Positions 1 to 9,255 of a DNA stretch of 64,000 bases are shown here, one piece after another; position 1 is the stretch's first letter; each line of letters starts with the position of its first letter. The notes below the pieces were generated by a model. That model ran no database searches. It saw only the letters and a list, made by a program, of their open reading frames with translations, and was not told where the DNA came from. The DNA comes from Rhizobium sp. ARZ01 (GTDB taxonomy: Bacteria > Pseudomonadota > Alphaproteobacteria > Rhizobiales > Rhizobiaceae): NCBI RefSeq assembly GCF_014851675.1, contig NZ_JACVAE010000002.1, forward strand, positions 620,001-684,000, in the 5' to 3' direction. The position numbers were made by a program, and so were the translations under genes.

Positions 1-43
1 GAATGAAGCGCTCGGCGCCGAGATGACCGTTTTCTTCGTGCAT
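1..43 (-). CDS. N-terminal fragment of an unidentified protein running off the window
   Basis: On the minus strand an ATG at 43 opens a frame reading MHEENGHLGAERFI before the window edge. An AGGA-type ribosome binding site lies just upstream, in the sequence GAGGATTGGTC before the ATG. Fourteen residues are too few to identify a family. Inferred to be the 5' end of a real gene from the start and binding site only. Confidence 0.4.
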   Translation of the reverse strand, partial: MHEENGHLGAERFI

Positions 44-178
44 GACCAATCCTCATGGTGACAGCGCCGGTCGCAGTTGCGCCGCCGGCGATTTTGGGAA
101 TGTCGGGAGATTGACGGGAGCGAGTTCAACCCCTTGCCCGAATGCGCCACAGGCGCGGGCTATAGTCAATCACAGCCT

Positions 179-1006
179 TCAGCGATCGAGATCGGCGGCG
201 GCGAGTTCAGCGATACGAAGGTCGATATCGGCCGCCATATCGTCGTCCAGGTACCAGACAGCCGAAAGGCCGGACCAGGCGAGGATCCACTGTAGCAACC
301 GGCGTCGCTCAAGTCCCGCTTCGGCGCACACGATTTCGAGGCGCCGTTCGAACCGCTCAGGGCGAGTGGCTACAGCAATCGACGGGTCGGCGAGATCCGG
401 ATTGCAGAAGATGTTGGCGTAATCGAAGTAACGTTCGCCGCGAAGCCGCTTCGGATCAATTGCGAGCCAGCCGCGATCCCCGAAATCGAGGAAATTGTCG
501 TGGTGCACATCGCCGTGCAAGACAACGATATCGCGCTGGCCGGCAAGGAGCGTCCGAACGACTTCGGCGGAACGACGCAGGACGCCACCATAGGCGGCGG
601 CCCCCGGCTCGAGGGCCTCGAACCATCGCGACAATGGGATCAATTCCGGCAGTGGCTTGTCGCGCGGCGCGTGCAGCCTTGCGACCGAAGAGCAGAGGAT
701 GCGTGTCGCCTCGTCGTCGCGCTCGCTTCGGGCATAGGCGGAAAGCGATCGCATACCTTCGGCACGCTCCAACAGCAGGCCATCGCCGTCATGTGCGTAG
801 ACCCGCGCCGCGCCTTCCCCATCCCACCAGGCCATGAGCCGGCCGCCGTACCGTTCCTCGGTCTCGGTCGCTACCTTCAGCATCGCCGGATGACCCTGCC
901 ATCGCACCGGCAGCAGATGGCTGCTCGGCGTAACCAGCGCCTCGCCATCCAGCGTCAACGCCCAGCGTTCGACAAAGGGTTGGAGGGCGGGGTCGATCGT
1001 CGGCAA
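179..1006 (-). CDS. Aminoglycoside (streptomycin 6-)phosphotransferase-like kinase
   Basis: 275 aa. Resembles the APH(6)/hydroxyurea kinase family, which transfers phosphate from ATP to aminoglycosides in the cytoplasm. The Brenner-type catalytic motif HGDVHHDN is at about residues 164-171 and the metal-binding IDPK at about 183-186. A candidate ATP-binding lysine is in AMLKV (about 44). The start appears to be TTG at 1006, four bases after the stop of the HAD gene upstream; an in-frame stop at 1031-1033 rules out a much longer protein. Tight spacing suggests co-transcription with the HAD phosphatase. Chromosomal homologues are common in rhizobia, and the natural substrate may not be streptomycin. 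Family is sure; substrate is not. Confidence 0.85.
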   Translation of the reverse strand: MPTIDPALQPFVERWALTLDGEALVTPSSHLLPVRWQGHPAMLKVATETEERYGGRLMAWWDGEGAARVYAHDGDGLLLERAEGMRSLSAYARSERDDEATRILCSSVARLHAPRDKPLPELIPLSRWFEALEPGAAAYGGVLRRSAEVVRTLLAGQRDIVVLHGDVHHDNFLDFGDRGWLAIDPKRLRGERYFDYANIFCNPDLADPSIAVATRPERFERRLEIVCAEAGLERRRLLQWILAWSGLSAVWYLDDDMAADIDLRIAELAAADLDR

Positions 1007-1010
1007 CTCC

Positions 1011-1691
1011 TCAGGCAGCAGCGATGCGCCTCAGCGACAGCATGCCATCGACATCCGAATTCGCGTGGAGATCGTCATAGGCCATAATCCTTGGATGCTG
1101 CGTCTTCGGACCGTGTCCATGCGTTGCCGCCACGACCACCACGCTCGCACCGGCGCCCTCGCCGGCCTGAACGCCTGCCTCGACGTCCTCAAACACCAGA
1201 CACTGGCCGGCGTCGACCCCAAGGCGGGCCGCTCCCAGCAGGTAGCCCTCAGGTGAGGGCTTGCCGATCTTGACGTCCTCGGCAGTGACCATGACCTTCG
1301 GGATCGGGATGCCGGCGGCCGCAAGGCGGCGGTGTGCGAGGGCAATCGGGGCCGATGTGACGATCGCCCAGCGCTCCCTGGGCAAGGCCGACAGGAATGC
1401 GATGGCACCGGGAATGGCGACTACGCCGTCCACATCGGCTATTTCGCCCTTCTCAATTTCGAGGGCTTCGGCGATGGGATCCACACAGGGCAGGTTGAGC
1501 GCGCGGATCGTATCGATACCGCGCTTGCCATGCATCGTCGGCAGGAAGCTGTCGGCATCCAGTCCGTGGCGGCGAGCCCAATTGCCCCATACGCGCTCGG
1601 TGGAAGCCGTCGAGTCGAGAAGGGTGCCGTCCATGTCGAACAGGAAAGCAGCAAAGGTCTTGCCGAACACTGGAGAGGAATGCGCGTCCAC
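1011..1691 (-). CDS. HAD-superfamily phosphatase (sugar-phosphatase / phosphoglucomutase-like)
   Basis: 226 aa. Motif I FDMDGTLLD is at about 18-26 with the nucleophile and acid aspartates D19 and D21. Motif II threonine/serine is in VTS (about 111), motif III lysine in KPSPEGY (about 144), and motif IV acidic residues in FEDVEAG (about 168-169). The helical cap between motifs I and II makes it subclass IA, like the 2-deoxyglucose-6-phosphatase and glycerol-3-phosphatase group. The start used is GTG at 1691; a second GTG at 1670 is possible. It is the first gene of a two-gene unit with the kinase-like gene downstream. Substrate cannot be read from sequence. Confidence 0.85.
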   Translation of the reverse strand: MDAHSSPVFGKTFAAFLFDMDGTLLDSTASTERVWGNWARRHGLDADSFLPTMHGKRGIDTIRALNLPCVDPIAEALEIEKGEIADVDGVVAIPGAIAFLSALPRERWAIVTSAPIALAHRRLAAAGIPIPKVMVTAEDVKIGKPSPEGYLLGAARLGVDAGQCLVFEDVEAGVQAGEGAGASVVVVAATHGHGPKTQHPRIMAYDDLHANSDVDGMLSLRRIAAA

Positions 1692-1906
1692 GTTTCTGAT
1701 CCGTTTCCGAAATGCGCGCCAGCCGCGGCGCTCGTATACTTCGCTTAGCTTCCGATCGGGTCACGCGCAACCAATATTGGCTGTCGACACGCTGTTGCGA
1801 GACGGAAGACAGTCCATCAACGTGCAGGCTATGGCGCAGCAGCGACGAGAACATTATCTTCGCTTGTGAGGCTTTGGTTCTCTTCCAAACTGGCGGAGGG
1901 GATGAA

Positions 1907-2152
1907 ATGAAATACGCATCGACCGTCATTGCGACACTCGCAGTCCTCCTGGCGGTGGGCGTCGCGCGCGCCGACTCTCCCGATGACAACGAAGGTCAAT
2001 CCTACGATTTACCGACGATCGTCCATGGCAAGACGAGCATGCAGCAAGCAATGCAGTCCGGCTCCACCTTCAGCTTCAAGCTGTTCCAGGTCGATGAGCC
2101 GCAGAAGCAACAGCCCTATTCCTACCCGGAGCCCAGCTTCAATCACCGGTGA
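1907..2152 (+). CDS. Small secreted protein of unknown function
   Basis: 81 aa. Start ATG at 1907 follows a strong GGCGGAGGGG ribosome binding site (1892-1901). Residues 1-22 form a signal peptide with a hydrophobic core (TVIATLAVLLAVGVA) and a likely cut after ARA. The mature part of about 58 residues is polar, rich in Gln, Ser and Pro, and has no cysteines (ending PQKQQPYSYPEPSFNHR). No known domain is recognised. It is a single gene, closed by the strong hairpin at 2161-2209. The coding call rests on the signal peptide, the binding site and the terminator together. Probably a periplasmic or exported small protein. Confidence 0.7.
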   Translation: MKYASTVIATLAVLLAVGVARADSPDDNEGQSYDLPTIVHGKTSMQQAMQSGSTFSFKLFQVDEPQKQQPYSYPEPSFNHR

Positions 2153-2160
2153 AATGATGC

Positions 2161-2209
2161 GAAATCCATTGCGACCGTCCGGAAAGGTCCGCCGGTCGCA
2201 ATGGATTTC
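2161..2209. terminator. Strong bidirectional terminator hairpin
   Basis: Perfect 17-bp inverted repeat: arms 2161-2177 and 2193-2209 around a 15-base loop. It lies between the stop of the small secreted protein (2152) and the stop of the converging ABC-transporter gene (2213), so it can serve both strands. The right arm ends in ATTTC, a short T-rich tail for the plus strand. Confidence 0.8.
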
Positions 2210-2212
2210 ATT

Positions 2213-3814
2213 TCAGATGTTGAAGGCCGCCCCGATCAGCGCCTTGGTGTAGGCGTCCCGCGGCGCGTCGAAGATCGCTCCGGTGTCCCCTTCCTCCACA
2301 ATGCGGCCGTCCTTCATGACGATCACATAGTCCGACATCGCCTTCACCACCGAAAGATCGTGGCTGATGAAAATGTAGGAGAGCTTGTGGCTGTTCTGCA
2401 GTGTCCGCAGAAGGTCGATCACCTGGCCCTGAACCGATCGGTCAAGAGCGGACGTCGGCTCGTCGAGGATCACCAGATGGGGTTTGAGGATCATCGCCCG
2501 GGCGATCGCGATGCGCTGGCGCTGTCCGCCTGAAAACTCGTGCGGATAGCGATTGCGCGCGTCGGGATCAAGGTCGACCTCGCTGAGTGCAGCGACTGCG
2601 CGACGGTCCCGATCGGCCTTGCTGAGGCTCGGCTCATGCACGAACAGCCCCTCGGTGATGATCTCCCCGACCGTCTGGCGCGGCGAGAGGGAGCCGTAGG
2701 GATCCTGGAACACGAGCTGCATCTCCTTGCGCAGCGGCCGCATCCGTGCGCGGTCGAAGCCGGAAATGTCGGTCGAGCCGAAGCGATAGTAGCCCGCGCC
2801 GGGGATCAGCCGCAAAAGCGCACGGCCCAGCGTCGATTTTCCCGAGCCCGACTCGCCGACGATGCCGATCGTCTGACCCTCGCGCAGCCGTACCGTGACA
2901 CGATCCACGGCCCGGAAGATGGAGGAGCGAGCGGAGAAAAGCCCACCGCCGATCTTGTAGTCCACGGTGACGTCGCGGCCTTCCAGTACGATTGGTGCCG
3001 TGTCTGCGGGCGGTGACTTGCGACCGCGCGGCTCGGCCGCAAGCAGCATCTTCGTATAGTCGGACGTCGGTTGCTCGAAGATCGTCGCCGTCTCGCCCTG
3101 CTCTACCACCTCGCCGCGTCGCATTACCGCGACCCGCTCGGCAAAATGCCGGACGATGCCGAGATCGTGGGTGATCAGCACGATCGCCATGCCAAAGCGC
3201 TGCTGCAACATGCGCAGGAGTGAAAGAATCTGCGCCTGGATGGTGACGTCCAGCGCAGTCGTCGGCTCGTCCGCGATCAGGATATCAGGCTCGTTCGCCA
3301 AGGCCATGGCGATCATCACGCGCTGGCGCTGGCCACCCGAGAGCTCGTGCGGATAGCTGTCGATCCGCCGGCCGGGCTCGGGAATGCCGACCAGTTCGAG
3401 GAGTTCCAGCACGCGTTTTCGCGCGTCCTTGTAGCTGACGCCGCGGTGGTGGACCATGGGTTCGGCAATCTGCCGGCCGATCGGGTAGAGCGGATCGAGC
3501 GAGGTCATCGGCTCCTGGAAGATCATGGTGATCTTGGCGCCGCGGACCTTGTTCAGCTCTGCCGATGGCAGACCGATCAGTTCCCTGCCGCGATACTTGG
3601 CCGACCCGCTGACCGCGCCGTTATTGGCGAGCAGGCCCATGATGCCCATCATGGTCTGGCTCTTGCCGGAGCCGGATTCACCCACGACCGCAAGCGTCTC
3701 GCCGGCGCGGACGTCCAGGCTGATGCCCTTGACCGCGTTGACGATACCGTCGGGCGTGGTGAAGTTCACCTTCAGGTCACTGATCGCGAGAATGGTTTCG
3801 TTTCTGTCTGCCAT
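2213..3814 (-). CDS. Peptide ABC transporter ATPase, two fused nucleotide-binding domains
   Basis: 533 aa. A DppD-DppF (YejF-like) fusion that powers peptide uptake at the inner membrane. Domain 1 has Walker A GESGSGKS (45-52), signature LSGGQRQR (158-165) and Walker B ILIADEP (about 178-184). Domain 2 has Walker A GESGSGKS (320-327), signature FSGGQRQR (427-434) and Walker B with DEPT (451-454). The ATG at 3814 is preferred over an upstream in-frame start at 3856, because it lies one base after the permease stop (3816-3818) and begins the conserved region. Last gene of the four-gene operon; transcription ends at the hairpin at 2161-2209. Confidence 0.93.
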   Translation of the reverse strand: MADRNETILAISDLKVNFTTPDGIVNAVKGISLDVRAGETLAVVGESGSGKSQTMMGIMGLLANNGAVSGSAKYRGRELIGLPSAELNKVRGAKITMIFQEPMTSLDPLYPIGRQIAEPMVHHRGVSYKDARKRVLELLELVGIPEPGRRIDSYPHELSGGQRQRVMIAMALANEPDILIADEPTTALDVTIQAQILSLLRMLQQRFGMAIVLITHDLGIVRHFAERVAVMRRGEVVEQGETATIFEQPTSDYTKMLLAAEPRGRKSPPADTAPIVLEGRDVTVDYKIGGGLFSARSSIFRAVDRVTVRLREGQTIGIVGESGSGKSTLGRALLRLIPGAGYYRFGSTDISGFDRARMRPLRKEMQLVFQDPYGSLSPRQTVGEIITEGLFVHEPSLSKADRDRRAVAALSEVDLDPDARNRYPHEFSGGQRQRIAIARAMILKPHLVILDEPTSALDRSVQGQVIDLLRTLQNSHKLSYIFISHDLSVVKAMSDYVIVMKDGRIVEEGDTGAIFDAPRDAYTKALIGAAFNI

Positions 3815-3815
3815 C

Positions 3816-4949
3816 TTAGCGGTCCTTCGGGTCGAGCGCGTCACGCAATCCGTCACCGACGAAGTTCAGCGAGAACAGCGTCGCGACGAAGAAGATCGAC
3901 GGGAAGATCAGTAGCCATGGCGCCGATTGGATGTTGTTGGCGCCTTCCGAGATCAATGCGCCCCAGCTGGTCAACGGCGCCTGAACGCCGAGGCCGAGGA
4001 AGGAGAGGAAGCTCTCCAGCAGGATCACCTTGGGCACGACGACCGTGACGAAGACGATGACCGGGCCGATCGTGTTGGGAATGATATGGCGACGGATGAT
4101 CTGCCAGTCGGTCAGCCCCAGCGCCTGGGCGGCGCCGACGAATTCACGCCGTTTCAATGCCAGCGTCTGGCCGCGCACGATACGGGCCATGTCGAGCCAT
4201 TCCACCGCGCCGATCACCAAAAAGATCAGGATGAAGCTGCGGCCGAAGAAGACCACCAGCACCACGACGAGGAAGACGAAGGGCAGCGAATAGAGGATCT
4301 CGACGAAACGCATCATGACGTTGTCGACACGCCCGCCGATGTAGCCTGAGGTGGCACCATAGGTCACGCCGATGCCAAGCGAGACAAGGCTCGCCAGGAG
4401 TCCGACGGCGATGGATATCTGGCCTCCGAGCATGACGCGAACGAGCTGGTCGCGACCATTCGGGTCGGTACCGAACGGGAAATAGTCCCGGTTGACCTGA
4501 CCGGTCAGCTTCAAGGTACGCCCCTCGTTCTCCGACGACTCAATCTTCGTGTCGCGGAACTCGTTGGCCCGGTCGAAGTAACGGGTCGCACGCGGATCGA
4601 TCGGGTCGTCGGCGCTGATGGTCGCTGTGAACGTCTGACCGTCCACGGCAAATCTGTCGAGCTTCACCCGGGCGCGCGAAGCTACGCCTTCGATCGCCTC
4701 CTGAAGCGTCGAGGCATCCGGCCGCGGTTGCAGGCTCGGCGGGACCGTCACATAGGAAGGAAACACCTGGTCGTAGGCGTGGGGCACGAACAGCGGCCCC
4801 AGGAACGAGAACATGGCGATTAGCAGCAGCATCACGCAGCCGGCCATCGCCGCCTTGTTGCGGCGGAAGCGGATGAGAGCGAGCTGGAACAGGCTCCGGC
4901 TGACCGTCTTCGGCGCCTCATGCATCGGATTTACGGCAATGTCAGTCAT
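3816..4949 (-). CDS. Peptide ABC transporter permease, OppC/DppC type
   Basis: 377 aa. Inner-membrane permease with the first membrane segment at about 37-57, the OppC-type FGTDPNGRD motif at 159-167, and the EAA loop that contacts the ATPase at about 271-292. Starts at ATG 4949 after a GAGGG ribosome binding site and overlaps the OppB-like gene by 8 bases, indicating translational coupling. It is longer than typical OppC (about 300 aa) because the periplasmic stretch between the first membrane segment and FGTD is about 100 residues. That long form resembles YejE-type permeases. Pairs with the upstream OppB-like protein as the transmembrane channel. Confidence 0.92.
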   Translation of the reverse strand: MTDIAVNPMHEAPKTVSRSLFQLALIRFRRNKAAMAGCVMLLLIAMFSFLGPLFVPHAYDQVFPSYVTVPPSLQPRPDASTLQEAIEGVASRARVKLDRFAVDGQTFTATISADDPIDPRATRYFDRANEFRDTKIESSENEGRTLKLTGQVNRDYFPFGTDPNGRDQLVRVMLGGQISIAVGLLASLVSLGIGVTYGATSGYIGGRVDNVMMRFVEILYSLPFVFLVVVLVVFFGRSFILIFLVIGAVEWLDMARIVRGQTLALKRREFVGAAQALGLTDWQIIRRHIIPNTIGPVIVFVTVVVPKVILLESFLSFLGLGVQAPLTSWGALISEGANNIQSAPWLLIFPSIFFVATLFSLNFVGDGLRDALDPKDR

Positions 4950-5865
4950 GGCGAACCCTCGGATCGAGAAGGCCGTAGAGGATATCGACCAGCAGGTTGA
5001 AGACGATGACGAAGATGGCAACGAGGATCACCGTGCCCATCACCAGCGTATAGTCGCGGTTGATCGCACCCAGCACGAAGTATCGGCCGACGCCGGGAAT
5101 GGTGAATATCGTCTCGACCACGGCCGAACCAGTGAGAAGGGCTGCGGCACAGGGCGCGAGATAGGACACGACCGGCAGGAGCGCCCCACGCATGGCGTGT
5201 GTCACGACAACAACGCGCGACGGCAGGCCATAGGCCTTTGCTGTACGAATATGATCGGCGTGCAGCGCCTCGATCATCGAACCTCGGGTCAGGCGTGCGA
5301 AGACCGCAAGCTGTGGCAGCGCCAACGCGATCATCGGCAGGATTAGAAAGCGCAGCGAACCATCTCCCCAACCGCCGGCCGGCAACCACGACAGCACGAT
5401 CGCGAAGATCAGCGTCAGAACCGGACCGACGACAAAGTTCGGCACGGTCGTCCCGATTGTGGCCAACGACATGATGGAAAAGTCGAGCGCACTGTTCTGC
5501 CGCAACGCCGCAACCGTGCCCATCAGGACGCCGCCCGCAAGCGCAAGCAGCAGCGCATAGAAGCCAAGTTCCATCGAATAGGGCAGGCCCTTGCCGATGA
5601 GTTCGGCAACCGTGTTGTCCTTGTAGATGTAACTCGGGCCGAAATCGCCTTTGACCGCATTGCCGAGATAGTGGGCGTATTGGCGCCAGAGCGGCTGGTC
5701 GAGCTGATAGGTCCGCATCAGGTTCTCCATTGTCGTTGGAGGCAGCGGACGCTCGAGATTGAAAGGCCCACCAGGGGCAAACCGCATCAGAAAGAAGGAA
5801 ATGGTGACGACAATAAAAAGCGTCGGCACCGCGCTCGCCAAGCGGCGCAAAACAAAGGACATCAT
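4942..5865 (-). CDS. Peptide ABC transporter permease, OppB/DppB type
   Basis: 307 aa. Begins with the characteristic OppB N-terminus (about residues 1-31: FVLRRLASAVPTLFIVV, then MRFAPGGPF) and has about six hydrophobic segments. The EAA loop, including AKAYGLPSRVVVVTHAMRGA, is at about 209-228. ATG 5865 follows AGGAG at 8-base spacing; a second ATG at 5862 is equally close. It forms a heterodimer with the OppC-like protein whose gene overlaps its 3' end. Confidence 0.93.
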   Translation of the reverse strand: MMSFVLRRLASAVPTLFIVVTISFFLMRFAPGGPFNLERPLPPTTMENLMRTYQLDQPLWRQYAHYLGNAVKGDFGPSYIYKDNTVAELIGKGLPYSMELGFYALLLALAGGVLMGTVAALRQNSALDFSIMSLATIGTTVPNFVVGPVLTLIFAIVLSWLPAGGWGDGSLRFLILPMIALALPQLAVFARLTRGSMIEALHADHIRTAKAYGLPSRVVVVTHAMRGALLPVVSYLAPCAAALLTGSAVVETIFTIPGVGRYFVLGAINRDYTLVMGTVILVAIFVIVFNLLVDILYGLLDPRVRHD

Positions 5866-5922
5866 GCCCGTACTCCTGCGAAACGGCGCGCAGGAAAATC
5901 TCCCGCGCGCCGCCTCTTCTTG

Positions 5923-7521
5923 TTATTCGGAAATGCTCAGGAACCGGCTCAGATGCTGGTTGGCGGCATTGTCGCTCCAGCCCTTGACGCGGCCGGAGAC
6001 CAGCCACAAGTCAGCCGACGTCATGAACGGAGCCACCGGCTGATCCTTCATCAGCAAGGCCTCGGCGTCGTGCATGGCCTTCGAACGGGCGGCCGGATCG
6101 CGCTCCTCGTAGGACTTCTTCATCAGCGCGTCATACTCCGGGTTCTCGTAGTGACCGTAGTTGAAGGTCTTGTTGGAGCTCAGGTTGAGCGCCAGGAAGT
6201 TCTCCGCATCGGCGTAGTCGCCGGACCAGCCGGCACGCGCGACGTTGAACTTGCCGCCTTCCTGCAGGTAGGCGTAGTGCGAGGACACGTCGAGGTTCAC
6301 CAGCGAGACGTCGGCCTTGAAGGTGTTCTTCCACATATCGGCCACCGCCGTCGCCACGCGTTCGTGGTTCGGGTTGGTGTTGTAACGGATCTCGATCTTC
6401 AGCGGCTTGCCGCCTTCGCCGTAACCTGCCTCCTTCATCAGCTCGAGCGCCTTGTCTTCGCGGTCGAGTTGGGACATGTCGGCAAAGTCGGCCTTGGACG
6501 GATCGCCATAGCTGTCGATGCCGGGCGGCACCATCGAGTAGGCCGGGATCTGGGCGCCCGAATAGATCTCCTTTGCCAGGAAATCACGGTCGACGGCCAT
6601 GGAGAGTGCACGGCGGACGCGCACGTCGCTGTAAGGCTCCTGGCGGGTGTCGAAGGCATAGTAGTAGGTCGCCAGAGCGGGGGCAACATGGACCTGGTCG
6701 CCATAGGCACCACGCAGGCGGTCAATCTGGTCGGCGGAGAAGTTATAGACGAGGTCCATTTCCTTCGCCTCGAACCGGCGAACCGAGGCGGCCTGATCGT
6801 CGATCGGATAGAAGACGACCTTGTCCAGCTTGACGTTTGCGGCATCCCAGTAGTTCGGGTTCTTCTCGGCGACAAGATTGTCGTTCGGAACATGGCTGAC
6901 GAGCTTGAACGCTCCGTTCGACACCATCACGCCCGGTTTGACGAAGTCGGCGCCATTCTTTTCGACGCTGGCCTTAGAAACCGGCAGCGCGGTCTGATGG
7001 GCCAAGAGTTCGAGGAAGAAGGGGGTCGGACGCTCGAGCGTGATCTCGACGGTCTTCTCGTCAATCGCCTTGATGCCGAGGTCCTCGGGCTTCATCTCGC
7101 CCTTGTTGACCTTTTCAGCGTTCTTGATCGGGTAAAGGATGTTGGCGTATCCGGCGGCTGTCTTCGGGTCCTCGACGCGGCGGAACGAGAAGACGAAGTC
7201 TTCGGCCGTGACCGGCGAACCGTCCGACCACTTGGCATCCGCGCGCAGCTTGAACGTGTAGGTCACGCCATCGTCCGACAGGTCCCAGGTCTCGGCCGCA
7301 CCCGGGACGATCTTGCCGGTTGCGTCATAGATCGTCAGACCCTCATACAGGTCCTTCAGGATGAATTCTTCGATATTGATCGAGGTGTGTGCCTGGTCGA
7401 GCGTCTGCGGCTCGCCGGCATTGCCGCGGTGAAGGACGGCCTCGGCGAGCGCCGGGCTGCTGGCCATCAGGACCGCGCCGAGCACGAGTGCTGCGCGTAG
7501 GTTGAGGAGACGAGATGCCAT
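5923..7521 (-). CDS. Peptide ABC transporter periplasmic binding protein (OppA/DppA family)
   Basis: 532 aa. Family 5 solute-binding protein that captures oligopeptides in the periplasm and delivers them to the downstream permeases. ATG 7521 lies just after GGAGGG and starts a standard signal peptide (RAALVLGAVLMASSPALA, cut after about residue 26). The mature protein starts with the family pattern AVLHRGNAGEPQTLDQAHTS and has the SDDGVTYTFKLRADAKWSDG segment typical of SBP_bac_5. First gene of the operon; a 57-base gap separates it from OppB. Ligand range is unknown; high similarity in style to OppA suggests oligopeptides. Confidence 0.93.
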   Translation of the reverse strand: MASRLLNLRAALVLGAVLMASSPALAEAVLHRGNAGEPQTLDQAHTSINIEEFILKDLYEGLTIYDATGKIVPGAAETWDLSDDGVTYTFKLRADAKWSDGSPVTAEDFVFSFRRVEDPKTAAGYANILYPIKNAEKVNKGEMKPEDLGIKAIDEKTVEITLERPTPFFLELLAHQTALPVSKASVEKNGADFVKPGVMVSNGAFKLVSHVPNDNLVAEKNPNYWDAANVKLDKVVFYPIDDQAASVRRFEAKEMDLVYNFSADQIDRLRGAYGDQVHVAPALATYYYAFDTRQEPYSDVRVRRALSMAVDRDFLAKEIYSGAQIPAYSMVPPGIDSYGDPSKADFADMSQLDREDKALELMKEAGYGEGGKPLKIEIRYNTNPNHERVATAVADMWKNTFKADVSLVNLDVSSHYAYLQEGGKFNVARAGWSGDYADAENFLALNLSSNKTFNYGHYENPEYDALMKKSYEERDPAARSKAMHDAEALLMKDQPVAPFMTSADLWLVSGRVKGWSDNAANQHLSRFLSISE

Positions 7522-7623
7522 GTTATATTTCCCTCCCATGTGTTTTGCATCGATATCGCGGAGTGAATTCCAGAAATTTCGGGAAAGCAAGGGAATTTGC
7601 GACGCATTTCGCCGATTCTTACC

Positions 7624-7869
7624 TCAATCGGTGCAGTTGAACGTCAGGATTGCATCTCGCGATTCTACCGTTTCAAGCGGTGTTGAAATGGCGCGATCAG
7701 CCTCAATCATGGCGCGGAGAGACCCGTCGCGCAAGATTCGGAATGAATAAGTGCCGTTTACGTAATATGTGAAATCGGCGGCGCCATTCTCGCTGCATCC
7801 AGCTGAAAAACGTCTTTCGATCGATTGCTGATAAGAGCCAACATACAGGGCCAATTCGAAACCGGCCAT
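7624..7869 (-). CDS. Possible small protein of unknown function
   Basis: 81 aa frame from ATG 7869 (TTG at 7872 also possible). The composition is protein-like: alternating hydrophobic and polar segments (DFTYYVNGTYSFRILRDG) and two cysteines. There is no clear ribosome binding site and no signal peptide, and no family is recognised. It sits alone in the 570-base gap between the divergent binding-protein and amidohydrolase genes. Its start overlaps nested inverted repeats at 7872-7893 (AGCATATGCT, and GCTAC/GTAGC). Could be a genuine orphan gene or chance. Confidence 0.35.
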   Translation of the reverse strand: MAGFELALYVGSYQQSIERRFSAGCSENGAADFTYYVNGTYSFRILRDGSLRAMIEADRAISTPLETVESRDAILTFNCTD

Positions 7870-8090
7870 CAAGCATATGCTACCTTTAGTAGCATCTCGC
7901 TCTGTGGACGCAGCGCCCCAATCCGAGCGCGACTATGCCCCACGAGCAAGATTTCCAGCCGTAGTCCGCATTAAAGCGCGTGGCAGACGCCCCCGGCCTT
8001 CGCGCCGCATGCCATTGCAGGCAATTTGTCGCGCCTTGCCACAAACGGCGCTTCAAGGCTAACGTCCGCGCAACCAAAGCAGGGGAGCAT

Positions 8091-9122
8091 ATGGGAATGC
8101 GCGTAATTTTCTCCGAGGATCACAAGCTCAGGAACGCCAAGACAGAACTCTACGGTGGCGAACACGTGCCACCGTTCGAGGCACCGTTCCGCGCGGAATG
8201 GATCCTCACTGCGGTGAAGGAGGCCGGTTTCACCGACGTCGCCGCCCCGGCCCGGCACGGGCTCGATACGGTCCTTAAGGTCCACGACGGCGGTTACCTG
8301 AAGTTCCTCGAAACCGCCTGGGATCGCTGGAAGGCCGCCGGATACAAGGGCGAGGCGATCGCCACTTCCTTCCCCGTGCGCCGCACCTCGCCGCGCATCC
8401 CCACCGACATCGAAGGTCAGATCGGCTACTACTGCAATGCCGCAGAAACGGCGATATCGCCTGGTACCTGGGAAGCTGCGCTTTCCTCCATGTCGTCGGC
8501 GATTGATGGCGCCGATCTCGTTGCCGCCGGCCACAAGGCTGCCTTTTCGCTTTGCCGACCGCCGGGACATCACGCCGGCATCGACATGTTCGGCGGCTAC
8601 TGCTTCATCAACAATGCCGCCGTTGCCGCCCAGCGCCTCCTCGACAAGGGCGCGAAGAAGGTTGCCATCCTCGACGTCGACTTCCACCACGGCAACGGCA
8701 CGCAGGACATTTTCTATGAGCGCGGCGACGTCTTCTTCGCCTCACTGCACGGCGATCCAGCCGAAGCTTTCCCGCACTTTCTCGGCTATGCGGAAGAAAC
8801 CGGCAAGGGTTCTGGCGCCGGTACGACGGCCAACTATCCGATGGGAAAAGGCACCCCTTACAGCGTCTGGGGCGCGGCGCTGGGGGATTCGCTGAAGCGC
8901 ATCGCAGCCTTCGGGGCGGAAGCCATCGTCGTCTCGCTTGGCGTCGACACCTTCGAGAAGGATCCGATCTCCTTCTTCAAGCTGACCTCGCCGGACTACA
9001 TCACGATGGGCCGGACGATCGCCGCCAGCGGCGTGCCGCTTCTCGTGGTCATGGAAGGCGGCTACGGCGTTCCGGAAATCGGCCTGAACGTCGCCAACGT
9101 CTTGAAGGGGGTGGCGGGCTGA
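8091..9122 (+). CDS. Histone-deacetylase-fold amidohydrolase (acetylpolyamine amidohydrolase type)
   Basis: 343 aa. Zinc amidohydrolase of the class II HDAC/AcuC/APAH family, which removes acetyl groups from acetylated polyamines or similar small amides. Catalytic residues visible: the paired histidines H160-H161 in RPPGHHAG, zinc ligands D197 and H199 in DVDFHHGNGT, the third ligand D286 in GVDTFEKDP, and the transition-state tyrosine Y325 in MEGGYG. ATG 8091 is chosen because it directly follows CAGGGGAG; an upstream extension to 7980 has no such site. Single gene. All catalytic residues are intact, so it should be active; substrate is inferred from the family only. Confidence 0.88.
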   Translation: MGMRVIFSEDHKLRNAKTELYGGEHVPPFEAPFRAEWILTAVKEAGFTDVAAPARHGLDTVLKVHDGGYLKFLETAWDRWKAAGYKGEAIATSFPVRRTSPRIPTDIEGQIGYYCNAAETAISPGTWEAALSSMSSAIDGADLVAAGHKAAFSLCRPPGHHAGIDMFGGYCFINNAAVAAQRLLDKGAKKVAILDVDFHHGNGTQDIFYERGDVFFASLHGDPAEAFPHFLGYAEETGKGSGAGTTANYPMGKGTPYSVWGAALGDSLKRIAAFGAEAIVVSLGVDTFEKDPISFFKLTSPDYITMGRTIAASGVPLLVVMEGGYGVPEIGLNVANVLKGVAG

Positions 9123-9255
9123 CGCCCGCCTCATTTTTCGATCCGCTCCCAGCCGGGTTTGGCGGAATTTGGGGATAGTCCGCGATCTTTCATGTTGCTG
9201 CCGCAATCGCTAGTTTGAAGCAGAATCAAGACAAACGCTCAGGAATCGGGTTTTC

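Noticed and set aside
5671..7500. 609-codon plus-strand frame opposite the peptide-binding protein gene
   Set aside because: Antisense shadow of a highly biased GC-rich gene; composition lacks any domain or ribosome binding site.
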